NCBI GenBank assembly: GCA_035079385.1
Contig: JAVHKY010000052.1
Coordinates: 1,240,001 to 1,304,000 of the forward strand
Source of the DNA: Aspidiotus rigidus
Taxonomy: Eukaryota; Arthropoda; Insecta; Hemiptera; Diaspididae
Direction: 5' to 3'
Length of the DNA stretch: 64,000 nucleotides
The stretch's first letter is position 1, and each line of letters opens with the position of its first letter. The notes beneath the pieces are model-generated. The model was not told where the DNA came from and did not search any database. It saw only the letters and a list, made by a program, of their open reading frames with translations. Shown in pieces: positions 54,701-58,175 of this stretch. Made by a program: the position numbers and the translations under genes.

Positions 54701-57565
54701 TGCTTCGCGTCACGCGTGACCAAAAGCGCTCATTGTATTTCAGGGATGGGCACAAATCACGAAATATGAGTCGGATCACAAATCACTTGACTCATACTTG
54801 ACTCAAATCACAAATCACGAGTCCTGTTCAGGAAAACATTTGGGTCACAAATCACAAATCATTGCTTCAATTTCCACGATTTGGCGAATCACGATTCACA
54901 ATTGATTTGTGATTTGTGAATTGTGATTTGTCAAATTATGGCGAATTTCAACTCAATTTAATTATTTTTTCATGTTGGAATTAAAATTGAGAGAGAACGA
55001 CGATTAAAAAAAAAAATCCGGAAAAGTCAAGGGTGGTAAACTTGAGTTTTATTCAAGTTTCAAGCCATAAATAAGCTAAAGCGAAACAATTTTTCATTCG
55101 CTTAATTAGGCGACTTAAAAAGCAAAACAATTTTCATTCGCTTGATTAAGCAACTTGATAAGCGAAACGATTTTCCATTTGCTTAATTGAGCGACTTAAT
55201 AAGCCAAACAAAAGCTTAAAACTTGAAAAAAACAAAAACATATTTTTCTCACAAAAACATGTTTTTTCCAACAAAAACATATTTTATCCTTTCAGCTTAA
55301 GCTTTAAGCTTGAGTTTTAGGTTGAAACTCATAAATCTGAAATAAGCTTCAAGTTTAAGCAAAACAAAGTTTTATTTCAAGTTTAAGCGTTAAGTTAAGC
55401 AAAAAAAAAATGTTTCTTCAAGTTTAAGCCTTAAGCTAAACAGAAGGAAATTCTTCCTTAAGTTTAAGCCTTAAGCTTAAGCCCCAAAATCAAATCGCTT
55501 GCCACCCTTGGGAAAAGTTGACGAATCAAACAAAACGATTTGAATCACAAATCTTTAGTCGTGAAAGATCCGAATCACAAATCATGAATCTTAATTATCA
55601 GCAAAATGATCCGAATAACGAGTCACGAATCCCAAAAATGTGATTCGTGACTCGTGATTCATGAGTTGATTCGTGCCCATCCCTGGTGTATTTAGATAGG
55701 AGTTTCCGGTGTTATTGTTCATAGTATTTGCTCTCTCTTTCTCACCCTCTTCAACTATGCACCCATTATGACTGCCTATTTCATGTAGGATAAGAGGAAG
55801 ACAGAGAATTAAGAAGATGAATGCGATATATTTTACCATGGTTGTAGTTGTAATGTAAAATAAATTTTTCAGTAGTGAAACAAAATGGCATGAAAATTAT
55901 TGTAAGCCCAAATGACTAATTTAATATGTGTATAAGTAAGAACAAAAACATTTTCCTTCAAGAGAATGAGCCATTCCTCTGAAAAAAAAATTATGTTGGA
56001 TTTTGAAAAAAAAAATCTAGATCTATGATGGTATAGATTGTAATAGAAACACATATATTTCAAAAAAAGAGTATATTATTTCTGACTAAACAATAGTGCA
56101 CAAAATTCAATTTTGATCCTCTTGTATAGTCAAAATATTAAATATTACAGTATAATTTAATTGAACCATTAGTCCATTACAGTATTTTACTCAACCAATA
56201 ATAAAGAAGGAATTTCTTAGGAACTGATTGCATAATAATGAATAAATTCTGGGGAATCCGAAAGAAGGATTGACCACGCCCACTTTTTGAAATTTGACCA
56301 ATCAAAACGCTCGAAAATGGCAATACTATGCAATTTTGTTGCAGAAATGACATTAGAATGACAATGCCATTTTCTTGAAAGAACTTTTCCCGGCGGTTTA
56401 TAGAATCAGTAGCTCTTTTTTGATTACACTGCACTGAATGTGTGTTTTCATTCATTATAATATTAGTTCCCAATCATTATTTGGATGGTCTTGCTGTATC
56501 CTTTGCATCTTTGCGGCGTTTGAAGATTATTCTTCATTTTCCAGTTTTTTATTTCTTATATCTTGCACTCTTTGACCCGTCGGTGTTCGATTTACTTCAC
56601 TAAAAAAGGGATTAATTTTCTTAAAAGCTGACTATATAATTCTAGATCTTCTTCTCCATCTATAATTTTTTCGTACTATTTGCTCTTAATTTGGATTTTG
56701 GAATGCTATTCACTTTTAGGAATCGATATAGTCAACATTTACAAATTCGACCGCTGAGACCAGGGCCAAAAATCAATATTGCTGGCCGAGGCAGATTTGG
56801 AAGTACCAGCACAACAGCTGCCGTAGTATCACTAGACACAGACACTAGTGGAAGCGCCGATGTACCCGTTGAACAGAAACATACTAGTCCTGAAGAGAAT
56901 GTCGAAAACGGGGTAAGTGTCAGAAACGTTTTCCCAATTAAAAGAATAATACGACCGAGTCATGAACAAACTTTTGAAATGTTCGAAGCAGGAAGAACCA
57001 AATTATGCGTCAACCAGTGCCACCATATTATCAAGCTTTGCCACCACAACACAACCAAATAGTACGCTGCACAGATTGAAGAACAGACCAAAATTACGAG
57101 TCACTGAAAAGGTTGGCTCGACTGCTAAAATTCCAACTCAACAGTCAAATAGTACGATCAATCAAAATCGTAAACACTCGGTTGGTACCTAATTATACTC
57201 TTGACGAGTTTTCCTTAATAGTTTCCCCTTGAAGAAGAAATTTATTCCAGTTGATTTTATCATGTTTCTATGTTTAGTTGAATCTTTTATTACCACGCAA
57301 AAAGCAATCTACTACTTCGACTGAGAGTCATGATTTAAAAGAGGAAAAAATTGAACTTCCACCAAGAACTGTTTCCGAAGATACTGAAGAAACGGCGTCA
57401 AAAGCGGCGGTTGACGCAGTCAATTCGCTACAGCAAGTTACAGAGGCTTTATCGACAACCGAGAGCAAACTATCTTCCCTATTAGCTAGTCGTAGACGAA
57501 ATTTATCGCGTAAGCCCGGTACTCTGACGCAACAGAGTAAACAGACTGCACATGAAGAGAGCTGA
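21475..57565 (+). CDS. 17-exon gene for a secreted Ser/Thr-rich, Arg-motif protein (1,127 aa), function unknown
   Basis: I reconstructed this gene from GT-AG junctions that all keep one frame through 3,384 coding bases. The start at 21475 opens a signal peptide (hydrophobic LSLLVAVVLAPAL, about residues 17-29). Residues about 74-140 form the most ordered region (lysine and aromatic rich, ending before SSQKNG). Residues about 317-331 are a run of Tyr then Asp (EYVYYYYYDDDD). From about residue 650 on, Thr/Ser-rich stretches (mucin-like) alternate with short basic motifs (GRYRG, RNRYRG, SRRRPG, RPLRPGP, RRRNLSRKPG). No transmembrane segment is seen after the signal peptide, so secretion to the extracellular matrix, cuticle or lumen is inferred. 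I do not recognise the family. Introns 1, 13 and 14 are swollen by TEs. Polyadenylation signals follow at 57697-57702 and 57731-57736. Confidence 0.8.
21700..22829. other. Intron 1 left part; nothing recognised
   Basis: AT-rich intronic sequence with no identifiable repeat end or ORF. Confidence 0.5.
22830..23379 (+). pseudogene. Decayed BEL/Pao-type gag zinc-finger and protease fragment
   Basis: In shifting frames I read a Cys-rich knuckle (CFNCLHKHKVGKC), then a segment resembling a Pao aspartic protease: LFDSGYPQTLIKD in place of the usual DSG core. Stops and frameshifts are frequent. The 906-bp MULE derivative is inserted at its 3' side (TSD GATTCCTAG). A BEL/Pao-like integrase remnant in the same orientation lies at 30,310-31,230, so both may come from one element. 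Confidence 0.55.
23380..24285 (+). mobile_element. Non-autonomous MULE derivative, 906 bp (copy 1)
   Basis: Flanked by perfect 9-bp duplications GATTCCTAG (23371-23379 and 24286-24294), the size expected for Mutator-like elements. The ends pair imperfectly (GGGTACCTATC and the complement of GGGGACAGGGC), then share CAATTCGCCGCG and CGACTCGCC. Several ATTCGCCGC-type words are arrayed inside both ends. The interior keeps only the 3' part of a transposase. A near-identical 906-bp copy lies inverted at 49539-50444. Confidence 0.88.
23558..24031 (+). pseudogene. C-terminal fragment of a MULE transposase (copy 1)
   Basis: 157 codons; the frame also extends upstream through YYENDPTIHLHVQ, to an acceptor-like T10-AG near 23500. 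Contains RTNNTAEARHH, where the Glu corresponds to the third catalytic residue of MULE transposases. The DGTF and second-Asp regions are absent, so this cannot catalyse transposition. It is clearly homologous to 32416-33111 (PRTNNNVEGWHN). It differs from the copy at 49793-50266 by E versus K after DDLQ. Confidence 0.8.
24307..24459 (+). repeat. TTTTACCGACTTTT family repeat, left part (split by Gypsy insertion)
   Basis: Starts TTTTACCGACTTTTCTAAC, contains CTCGACGTTTTAGGGGTC, and ends in a (TA)n tract. The sequence resumes after the Gypsy element at 28069 with (TA)n and AAGATTTTTTTGTCC, the order seen unbroken at 10854-11170. Confidence 0.75.
24460..24742 (+). repeat. 5' LTR of the Gypsy element
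   Basis: Begins TGAAAGATTCCTC. The last bases shared with the 3' LTR are GATTCTTATA; the exact end is uncertain by a few bases because the target is (TA)n. I found no obvious tRNA primer-binding site directly after it. Confidence 0.88.
24805..25992 (+). CDS. gag: Gypsy element Gag polyprotein (395 aa)
   Basis: Starts at the ATG at 24805, just after the LTR; the frame is also open upstream into the LTR. Residues about 160-305 have the look of a retrotransposon Gag core (WLDIFESECKRLN, then FLEDAAEKWY and MGGTLTDYVQTKL). A zinc knuckle follows at C334, C337, H346 and C351, with 8 rather than the usual 4 residues between the second Cys and His. The frame ends at 25992 directly after a canonical slippery heptamer. 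Gag packages the element RNA in virus-like particles. No internal stops. Confidence 0.9.
   Translation: MSSVKVRFILRAEPSPTDSKTTTTVLYAMQFLDDDSIIYAIPEQYKALTHHERLFSLPAAQTAKKELKPRWKTRPFKVTLPSDVAAIYIDEDGNPVIHGIIMDPLNDDGHSVVSFHSSAASPSISTVNHPSSQTLTPALPAPRTLSSIVKDAVIPKFGSKSVSSNATAWLDIFESECKRLNIEEIHYWEVVRLFLEDAAEKWYSTTRLSTLSTSWAFWKENFIENFGQKSLSSARSAFTYRFMGGTLTDYVQTKLNMLVSFNPKMHELDKITHLALGLPVHLQEKINLAECTTLGKMIATINSFDRVPSRSINSPSSLSTPSNAFSSLRTKSPCNYCKKKGFTRFHPERECFTKFRDSQRKNSSNNTKPDNVSKAIHSIELDDLKQEIMEHQKNE
25953..27692 (+). CDS. pol: Gypsy element Pol (protease, RT, integrase C-terminus), internally deleted
   Basis: Residue numbers count from the GTG at 25989, which is not a real start; expression needs the -1 shift at 25980-25986. 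Protease: DPGANSSAI (about 22-30) with IIGLDLI (91-97). Reverse transcriptase: about 195-425, with FSTIDTNAGF (Asp286) and NYLDDILIF (349-352), the catalytic YxDD. After FPVPSPKK (about 425) the sequence jumps to QYNKTPHSVTKFTPVYLLTG, which belongs near the end of a Gypsy integrase. RNase H, the zinc-binding HHCC domain and the DDE core are thus missing without breaking the frame. The C-terminus keeps the GPF-like tail. The copy is non-autonomous for integration yet very young, so it was probably mobilised in trans. Confidence 0.9.
   Translation, partial: SEAGNNGAPKKRVKPSFVVLDVEFGNNFGKGLYDPGANSSAISYKALKKIKNYIFVPIKSTYNTPSGKGSIMGVTMLNISIKQVSERVLLHVIDSPNLCFDFIIGLDLIPIFGLSLDSNLCISQINVKCNTNYENTLIHNVIWNEYMPEELFEKKTQHLNVEQKKIIRSLIEKNSAVFAKNAFDVGNVTKYECSINLEKDTYVAKKPYRCSFEDQEEIERQCSNLLENGMITESFSPFASPVTMQFRKDGLSAQKVKTRMCVDFRMLNKLLIPESQPFPLIDEILIKTRGCKWFSTIDTNAGFWAIPIRKEDRHKSAFVTQHGHYEWRSMPYGLKNASAIFQRILSGILKRRSLSKFAVNYLDDILIFSRTFEEHVTHVQELFNAIYEEGFRLNFKKCNFAAPTIQYLGHILGPDSVKPLQDNLVAINSFPVPSPKKSWTVVAAQCANQYNKTPHSVTKFTPVYLLTGQSDSIIPSSLVDPPDITTDRQLALQNTIRNHEYNKKLYDKCKIPISFNVGDSVFIDNGNRLNRNKLDNVRIGPFPITKRMSNNVFEVEVGPGHLGKRKYHASKLLLENCSR
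25980..25986 (+). promoter_or_regulatory. Programmed -1 ribosomal frameshift heptamer A_AAA_AAC
   Basis: In the gag frame the codons are CAA AAA AAC GAG TGA, giving X_XXY_YYZ = A_AAA_AAC at 25980-25986, four bases before the gag stop at 25990. The pol frame is -1 relative to gag and is open from 25953 to 27692, so a slip here would produce Gag-Pol. The downstream stimulatory structure was not assessed. Confidence 0.85.
27771..27785 (+). promoter_or_regulatory. Polypurine tract of the Gypsy element
   Basis: AGTGGGAAAGGGGGA lies directly before the TGAAAG start of the 3' LTR, where plus-strand DNA synthesis is primed in LTR elements. Confidence 0.8.
27786..28068 (+). repeat. 3' LTR of the Gypsy element
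   Basis: Same length as the 5' LTR (283 bp) with one substitution. The following (TA)n belongs to the target repeat. Confidence 0.88.
28069..28440 (+). repeat. TTTTACCGACTTTT family repeat, right part, with internal 168-bp tandem duplication
   Basis: Continues the repeat interrupted at 24459. From about 28,100 and again from about 28,268 the same unit recurs: TTTGTCCGCGGAACTCCTCC, CGATGGATTTTTTTGTAAC, GATGTGCACCTGCA, GATGAGTAGTTCTCGAGAAA. Two imperfect tandem copies, period 168 bp. Confidence 0.75.
28870..29240 (-). pseudogene. LINE C-terminal fragment (RNase H-bearing, I/R1-like)
   Basis: On the minus strand an open segment reads ILARLRIGHTRLTHTYLL, then a Cys-rich end (CPHCLQENLSVDHFIFSC), typical of the region after RNase H in I/R1-type LINEs. 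It lies downstream, in the same orientation, of an RNase H remnant at 29,577-29,900, so both may be one element. Confidence 0.7.
29563..30080. repeat. Interrupted copy of the TTTTACCGACTTTT repeat containing a LINE RNase H remnant
   Basis: TTTTACCGAATTTTCTAGCT opens the copy, and after an interruption (about 29,598-29,960) it resumes with GTAGCAGTTTGGACAGGGG and AAAATTCAGGTTTCCTTA. The interruption carries, on the minus strand, a degenerate LINE RNase H piece (LKAISSCYSSRALINCLHAI) related to 41,187-41,300. Confidence 0.55.
30310..31230 (+). pseudogene. Decayed BEL/Pao-like integrase and C-terminal region
   Basis: With several stops and shifts I read an integrase-like series: YSENAPQFN (the second-Asp region, here mutated), VGANWLGRTNKRMVSNVKQA, EIETMINSRPL, and further on a degenerate GDVV-type C-terminal motif followed by a WPLGRI-like remnant. 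This order and the ANWLG and NSRPL signatures are those of BEL/Pao integrases. It may belong with the gag/protease remnant at 22,830-23,379. Confidence 0.6.
31238..31620. repeat. Diverged tandem duplication, period about 190 bp
   Basis: A block CCCCTGTAATTTCCTTTTAA with following GGAGGAAATTT near 31,251 recurs near 31,445 as CCCCTGTAAATTCCTTTTGA with GGAGGTTTATT. Each is followed by a matching CATACAGA/CACACAGA stretch. No coding content. Confidence 0.45.
31690..31930. repeat. Dispersed repeat related to 10650-10850 and 46738-47350
   Basis: Shares CCTATTTAATGG with a G-rich follow-on (also at 46,746), and TTCAAGCTATATATGAT (also at 10,717 and 47,206). Unclassified. Confidence 0.45.
32416..34069 (-). 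pseudogene. MULE transposase with FLYWCH zinc finger, broken
   Basis: N-terminal FLYWCH-type finger (YKCREWYEGRC ... SHFHAPN). An in-phase intron at 33550-33628 (GTGAGT to TTTCAG) leads to the MULE core with HWFVDGTFKTVP (first Asp), VMMDFEKAAM (second Asp) and RTNNNVEGWHNSF (Glu). Breaks: a frameshift between a likely start ATG at 34055 and the finger, an in-frame TGA at 33130-33132 after CVW (consistent with one C-to-T change), and a hairpin insertion at 32769-32897 which with its TSD adds 141 bases and a stop. The protein is therefore dead in this copy. It is homologous to the 906-bp MULE fragments. Confidence 0.85.
32769..32897. mobile_element. Short hairpin insertion with 12-bp TSD inside the MULE gene (hairpin family, copy 3)
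   Basis: A 129-bp insert between 12-bp duplications GTTGTCTTTTTC (32757-32768 and 32898-32909). Arms AAACGAAGAAAACCA (32769-32783) and complement (32849-32863). Tail of 34 nt (32864-32897) resembles the tail of 8131-8310. Between the arms is GACC, a loop, GGTCGAAACGTCGTC, a degenerate hammerhead-like core. The MULE reading frame on both sides identifies the empty site exactly. Confidence 0.85.
34320..36374. other. Intron 1 right part; degenerate repeat only
   Basis: At about 35,665-35,940 repeated AACTGTTAT and AACCGTTA words with both orientations suggest an eroded MITE, without clear ends. Nothing else recognised. Confidence 0.4.
36375..36575 (+). CDS. Exon 2 of the secreted-protein gene
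   Basis: Acceptor TTTTGCTCTGCAG, donor GTAAGTG. Phase 1 on both sides. Encodes about 67 residues, including EFEWDFKGEGKKNDIYIKD, a compact, low-Ser/Thr segment that looks like the one folded module of the protein. Confidence 0.85.
36688..36776. repeat. (AAT)n microsatellite, about 89 bp
   Basis: An uninterrupted AAT/ATT array of about 29 units. Directly abuts the 3' end of an RTE-like LINE on the minus strand, so it is probably the LINE tail expanded. Confidence 0.95.
36777..37240 (-). pseudogene. RTE-like LINE 3' end with C-terminal coding remnant
   Basis: On the minus strand a degenerate frame reads RRKGKQKIRWDDDIKKFL and then YDRHERYRLREAYALHTG, similar to the C-terminal tails of reverse transcriptases of RTE-like LINEs, followed by a short 3' UTR and the (ATT)n tail at 36688-36776. 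5' truncated. It lies in intron 2 of the host gene, antisense to it. Confidence 0.6.
37241..38317. other. Intron 2 remainder
   Basis: A short imperfect inverted repeat around 37,695-37,805 (TTTTTCCCAAATGAATCCC and its approximate complement) is the only structure noticed. Confidence 0.4.
38318..38415 (+). CDS. Exon 3 of the secreted-protein gene
   Basis: Acceptor after GTTGCAG, donor GTAAGA. Continues frame from exon 2 with VSNGEISVTVQPEG and an acidic end. Leaves phase 0. Confidence 0.8.
38511..38683 (+). CDS. Exon 4 of the secreted-protein gene
   Basis: Acceptor TTTTTGGTCCATAG, donor GTAAAT. Lysine-rich start (EKKKNATKEN), 57 codons plus two bases. Confidence 0.8.
38799..39121 (+). CDS. 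Exon 5 of the secreted-protein gene (Tyr/Asp run)
   Basis: Acceptor TTTGTATCAG, donor GTAAGC. Encodes a hydrophilic region ending in the striking Tyr-rich then Asp-rich run after GPNGQDYEYEY. Confidence 0.85.
39285..39507 (+). CDS. Exon 6 of the secreted-protein gene
   Basis: Strong acceptor TTCCCTCTGTTTTAG, donor GTAAAC. Ser/Thr-rich (STPASRTTTPISRHSSTPTT). Ends in AG of a split Arg codon, a phase repeated at exons 4, 7, 13 and 14. Confidence 0.85.
40329..40462. mobile_element. Short hairpin insertion, imperfect 13-bp TSD (hairpin family, copy 4)
   Basis: Arms of about 40 bp (40,329-40,370 and 40,401-40,441, beginning TAATTAAAAAACAAAAGAAA) pair with few mismatches. A short tail (40,442-40,462) lies on the right. 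Flanks GGTATATGTATAT (40316-40328) and GGTATATCAATAT (40463-40475) match at 11 of 13. No hammerhead motif in the loop. Assigned to the family by architecture, less surely than the others. Confidence 0.5.
41085..41860 (+). pseudogene. Decayed RNase H-bearing LINE (I/R1-like) fragment
   Basis: ILIISDSLASFDVIPSHSSL (RNase H region with a TDS/SDS-type Asp) leads to SIFFIWVPGHKSIPRNEKID and RAAKQAT, the conserved RNase H end. Downstream is a degenerate tail like HSRFTHTHL. It is related to fragments at 18,045-18,675 (+) and 28,870-29,900 (-). Stops and shifts throughout. Confidence 0.7.
42172..42509 (-). repeat. Copy of the TTTTACCGACTTTT repeat family (inverted)
   Basis: Ends CAAAAAGTCGGTAAAA at 42509. 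Aligns with 19852-20219 over most of its length, including TATATCTCACGAAGTACTCA and GAAGCGCGGACAAATT. Confidence 0.65.
43164..43497 (+). other. Unassigned coding-like ORF pair (MEEASFILHF...)
   Basis: ATG at 43164 opens 42 codons with an acidic then very basic composition (STDDEDVREPPLKRRRGP), ending at 43292. The +1 frame (43267-43497) continues with SKSPSDAEKAVASRKIWSKA and a CTCPHLICKHTLG Cys/His cluster. It may be a TE-encoded or host fragment with a frameshift. I do not recognise it. It lies in intron 6. Confidence 0.3.
44108..44224 (+). CDS. Exon 7 of the secreted-protein gene
   Basis: Acceptor TTACATTTTAG. Donor GTTGGT is weak, but reading through the following 84 bases is also open, so partial intron retention cannot be excluded. 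Split Arg codon on both sides. Confidence 0.7.
44309..44529 (+). CDS. Exon 8 of the secreted-protein gene
   Basis: Acceptor TTTTCAATTAG chosen because the nearer TTTTCAG at 44280 would run into a stop in this frame. Donor GTAAAT. Ser/Thr-rich with RFPGRQIPPQLLPENSR. Confidence 0.75.
44614..44730 (+). CDS. Exon 9 of the secreted-protein gene
   Basis: Acceptor AGCTTTTATAG, donor GTGAGC, phase 1 on both sides (a symmetric exon, 117 nt), so it can be skipped without frame change. Confidence 0.8.
44835..45092 (+). CDS. Exon 10 of the secreted-protein gene
   Basis: Acceptor CATCGTACAG, donor GTAATA. Symmetric phase-1 exon of 258 nt, Ser/Thr-rich. Confidence 0.8.
45151..45242. mobile_element. Small hairpin MITE
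   Basis: ACACTGCGTAACA (45151-45163) and its exact complement (45229-45241) end a 92-bp unit with a second inner inverted repeat (TTGAATAAGAAT and ATTCTTATTCAA). Lies in intron 10. No clear TSD. Confidence 0.55.
45290..45600. repeat. Diverged two-copy tandem repeat in intron 10
   Basis: CTCACTCGCTTCACT, then TAATTTAGCCTAGTATA and ATATGAACTA recur about 200 bp later as CTCACTCGCTCCACT, CAATTTAGCCTAGTATA, ATATGAACTA. No coding content. Confidence 0.5.
45898..46302 (+). CDS. Exon 11 of the secreted-protein gene (Thr-rich mucin-like stretch)
   Basis: Acceptor AATTTTTCATCAG, donor GTCACA (weak). Encodes PTSTTTTTTTTPVPTTTLAV and then the first Arg-rich motif, GKGRYRGSSPRVRH. Symmetric phase-1 exon of 405 nt. 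Confidence 0.8.
46396..46488 (+). CDS. Exon 12 of the secreted-protein gene
   Basis: Acceptor GGTATCAG chosen so that frame continues into a Ser/Thr-rich segment (AYGRKSTTVSPDTGASG); two nearer AGs give stops or a different, unlike protein. Donor GTGAGA. Symmetric phase-1 exon of 93 nt. Confidence 0.7.
46564..46678 (+). CDS. Exon 13 of the secreted-protein gene
   Basis: Acceptor TTTCTTTCCAG, donor GTAATG. Encodes an RNRYRG motif and a Ser/Pro-rich stretch. Confidence 0.8.
46738..47350. repeat. Dispersed repeat related to 10650-10850 and 31690-31930
   Basis: Opens with GATTTAATGGGGGAGGGGG and includes CGAGCTACATATAATTATGA and ATCGAGCTATATCTGATAGG. Directly precedes the KRBA2/Ginger-type element. 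Unclassified. Confidence 0.45.
47371..49539 (-). mobile_element. KRBA2/Ginger-type integrase DNA transposon, decayed
   Basis: The ends carry related words: ATGAAATGACTAGACATTT at 47,379 and, inverted, the complement of ATGAAATGACGTAGGCATTT at the right end. Further CATTTAATTAAATG and GAATGACTAG words are arrayed at both sides. The interior encodes a DDE integrase with a Cys-rich C-terminus on the minus strand. The right end runs straight into the 906-bp MULE copy at 49539. TSDs cannot be judged. Confidence 0.65.
47669..49021 (-). pseudogene. KRBA2-like integrase of the Ginger-type element, broken
   Basis: In order on the minus strand: an HHCC zinc-binding domain (LLRIHTNTGHGGCDRM ... GCEHC), an integrase core with LIDMQAQ (Asp), LLHSDNGCEF (Asp) and GSVERENRD (Glu, 36 residues after the second Asp), an acidic spacer, a segment ending LYARSQF, and a Cys-rich tail (CACRRKNVLCNSKCHSSRSC) typical of KRBA2-like transposon proteins. 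Breaks: a one-base shift in an A7 run (48819-48825), and loss of register after the catalytic Glu near 48,440, and around 48,050. Not functional. Confidence 0.75.
49539..50444 (-). mobile_element. Non-autonomous MULE derivative, 906 bp (copy 2, inverted)
   Basis: Same length and ends as 23380-24285, read on the minus strand. I noted at least three substitutions between the copies (for example G/A in the codon after DDLQ, and G/T near the 3' end). No matching 9-bp TSD is seen here: TCATTAAAT on the left, AAAAATTAA on the right. The left flank is the end of the Ginger-type element, so one side may have been lost or rearranged. Lies in intron 13. Confidence 0.88.
49793..50266 (-). pseudogene. 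C-terminal fragment of a MULE transposase (copy 2)
   Basis: 157 codons, identical to 23558-24031 except for Lys instead of Glu after DDLQ. Contains RTNNTAEARHH with the presumptive third catalytic Glu; the rest of the catalytic core is missing. Confidence 0.8.
50613..50762 (+). CDS. Exon 14 of the secreted-protein gene
   Basis: Strong acceptor TCTCCCTCTTAG, donor GTAAAA. Encodes FSSRRRPGLRSSTIP and a Ser/Thr-rich tail. Symmetric phase-2 exon of 150 nt. Confidence 0.8.
50763..52060. other. Intron 14 left part; nothing recognised
   Basis: AT-rich intronic DNA without recognisable TE ends or ORFs. Confidence 0.5.
52066..52419. mobile_element. Foldback element with arms of about 115 bp
   Basis: GTTTCTGTGACGTCA at 52066 is the exact complement of 52405-52419. 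Further inward the arms pair imperfectly over about 115 bp (for example GATCCAACTAGC against the complement of GTCAGTTGGATGATC). Related words (CCCATAAGAATA, GTGACGTCA) recur at 52,990-53,070. Class not determined. Confidence 0.6.
52900..54345. repeat. Diverged duplicated TE-derived segments
   Basis: GTCAATTTTGTGGTCTCAAC occurs at 52,929 and 53,885. GTATATTGTTTGT followed by GTAGTGGTGCTT occurs at 53,379 and 53,916. The first unit continues into ACCTAGCGCTGCG and AAAAGCGCTTAATG (53,457-53,495), and the second reaches the same words at about 54,690-54,740 after two element insertions. So two copies of one repeat lie in tandem about 500-900 bp apart. Confidence 0.6.
54346..54690 (+). mobile_element. 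MITE with ATTGGGATTTAAAC-type terminal inverted repeats (copy 2)
   Basis: A 345-bp element from ATTGGGATTTAAACTTAG to GGTTTAAACCCCAAT; inverted relative of 13925-14263. The paralogous segment near 53,455 reads ACGCTGTTACCTAGCGCTGC without it, giving an approximate empty site. Confidence 0.65.
54741..55685. mobile_element. hAT MITE, 945 bp with nested insertion
   Basis: Terminal inverted repeats CAGGGATGGGCAC and GTGCCCATCCCTG are hAT-like. Flanks TTGTATTT (54733-54740) and GTGTATTT (55686-55693) are an 8-bp TSD with one mismatch. The paralogous sequence at 53,497 (AATGTATTTAAATAGGAGTT) is the empty site. Both subterminal parts are arrays of AATCACAAATC/GTGATTTGTGA words. No ORF. Carries the second MITE at 55028-55510. 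Confidence 0.88.
55028..55510. mobile_element. hAT MITE nested in the 54741-55685 MITE, 483 bp
   Basis: Ends CAAGGGTGG and CCACCCTTG, flanked by perfect 8-bp duplications GGAAAAGT (55020-55027 and 55511-55518). The interior is an array of AAGCTTAAGC/TTCAAGTTTAAGCC and GCGAAACAATTTTCATTCGC words in both orientations. No ORF. Confidence 0.88.
55694..56719. other. Intron 14 right part; nothing recognised
   Basis: AT-rich intronic DNA before exon 15. The ORFs are short and without motifs. Confidence 0.5.
56720..56912 (+). CDS. Exon 15 of the secreted-protein gene
   Basis: Acceptor CTATTCACTTTTAG, donor GTAAGT. Encodes a third Arg-rich module (QIRPLRPGPKINIAGRGRFG) followed by a Thr/Ser-rich stretch. 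Confidence 0.8.
56992..57180 (+). CDS. Exon 16 of the secreted-protein gene
   Basis: Acceptor TTCGAAGCAG chosen because the nearer AAAAG gives a stop. Donor GTTGGT resembles that of exon 7. Encodes EEPNYASTSATILSSF and a basic KNRPKLR motif. Confidence 0.65.
57278..57565 (+). CDS. Last exon (17) of the secreted-protein gene
   Basis: Acceptor TTCTATGTTTAG, phase 0. Encodes 95 residues: an acidic helix-prone region (VDAVNSLQQVTEAL), the motif SRRRNLSRKPG, and a TGA stop. Confidence 0.8.
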   Translation: MNLLLPRKKQSTTSTESHDLKEEKIELPPRTVSEDTEETASKAAVDAVNSLQQVTEALSTTESKLSSLLASRRRNLSRKPGTLTQQSKQTAHEES

Positions 57566-57696
57566 ACTTCTACTTTTCAAAGTGGAGAAAGAATCAAAAT
57601 TAGATAATTAGACAAGAGAAGACGAAAAAGTTCTGTTTGTCTCGTTTTTTTCTTCTATGTAATTTATGAAAGAATTTTTTTTCGTGAAAAAGAAAA

Positions 57697-57736
57697 AATA
57701 AAATAATGATTTATAGTATGATTTTTTGTAAATAAA
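57697..57736 (+). promoter_or_regulatory. Polyadenylation signals of the secreted-protein gene
   Basis: AATAAA hexamers at 57697-57702 and 57731-57736, 130-170 bases after the stop codon, in a T-rich context. Confidence 0.6.
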
Positions 57737-57739
57737 ATT

Positions 57740-58175
57740 TTTCTACAAAATTATTGAAAATTCTTCAGCGAACTAGGTATTGAAGTACCTATTTGTCCCA
57801 AGATTATAACAACGTCGAAACTCGCGTCGACCTGTTTTACACCGCCGGCATCGGTGTCAATCATCACCCAATGACTCACCTTTGACTATTTGTACATATT
57901 TCGTTTTTTTAACTTTCCTCACTTTTTCATGTCAATACCAATTACTTTTCACGACCCGAAGTAAGGAATACCTGAAGATGGAACATAACTCCAAAACGTG
58001 TCATTGTTACTTGTTACCTACACGTAATAAATAAAAATTAATGCCCGATCGTCTTACTTCGATATTTATGTCTCTTATTGAAGTACCGGTATAGGACCTT
58101 CATTCGGTGGCATTGTTGAAATAAGAAGAAGTTGTACTCGTTTTCAAATTGTCCTGACATATTAGACGAGTCGGC
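57740..58175. other. 3' flank of the secreted-protein gene
   Basis: Near 57,972 CCTGAAGATGGAACATAACT followed by CCAAAACGTGTC resembles the degenerate hammerhead-like words elsewhere in the window, but the core is not conserved. Nothing else noted. Confidence 0.35.
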
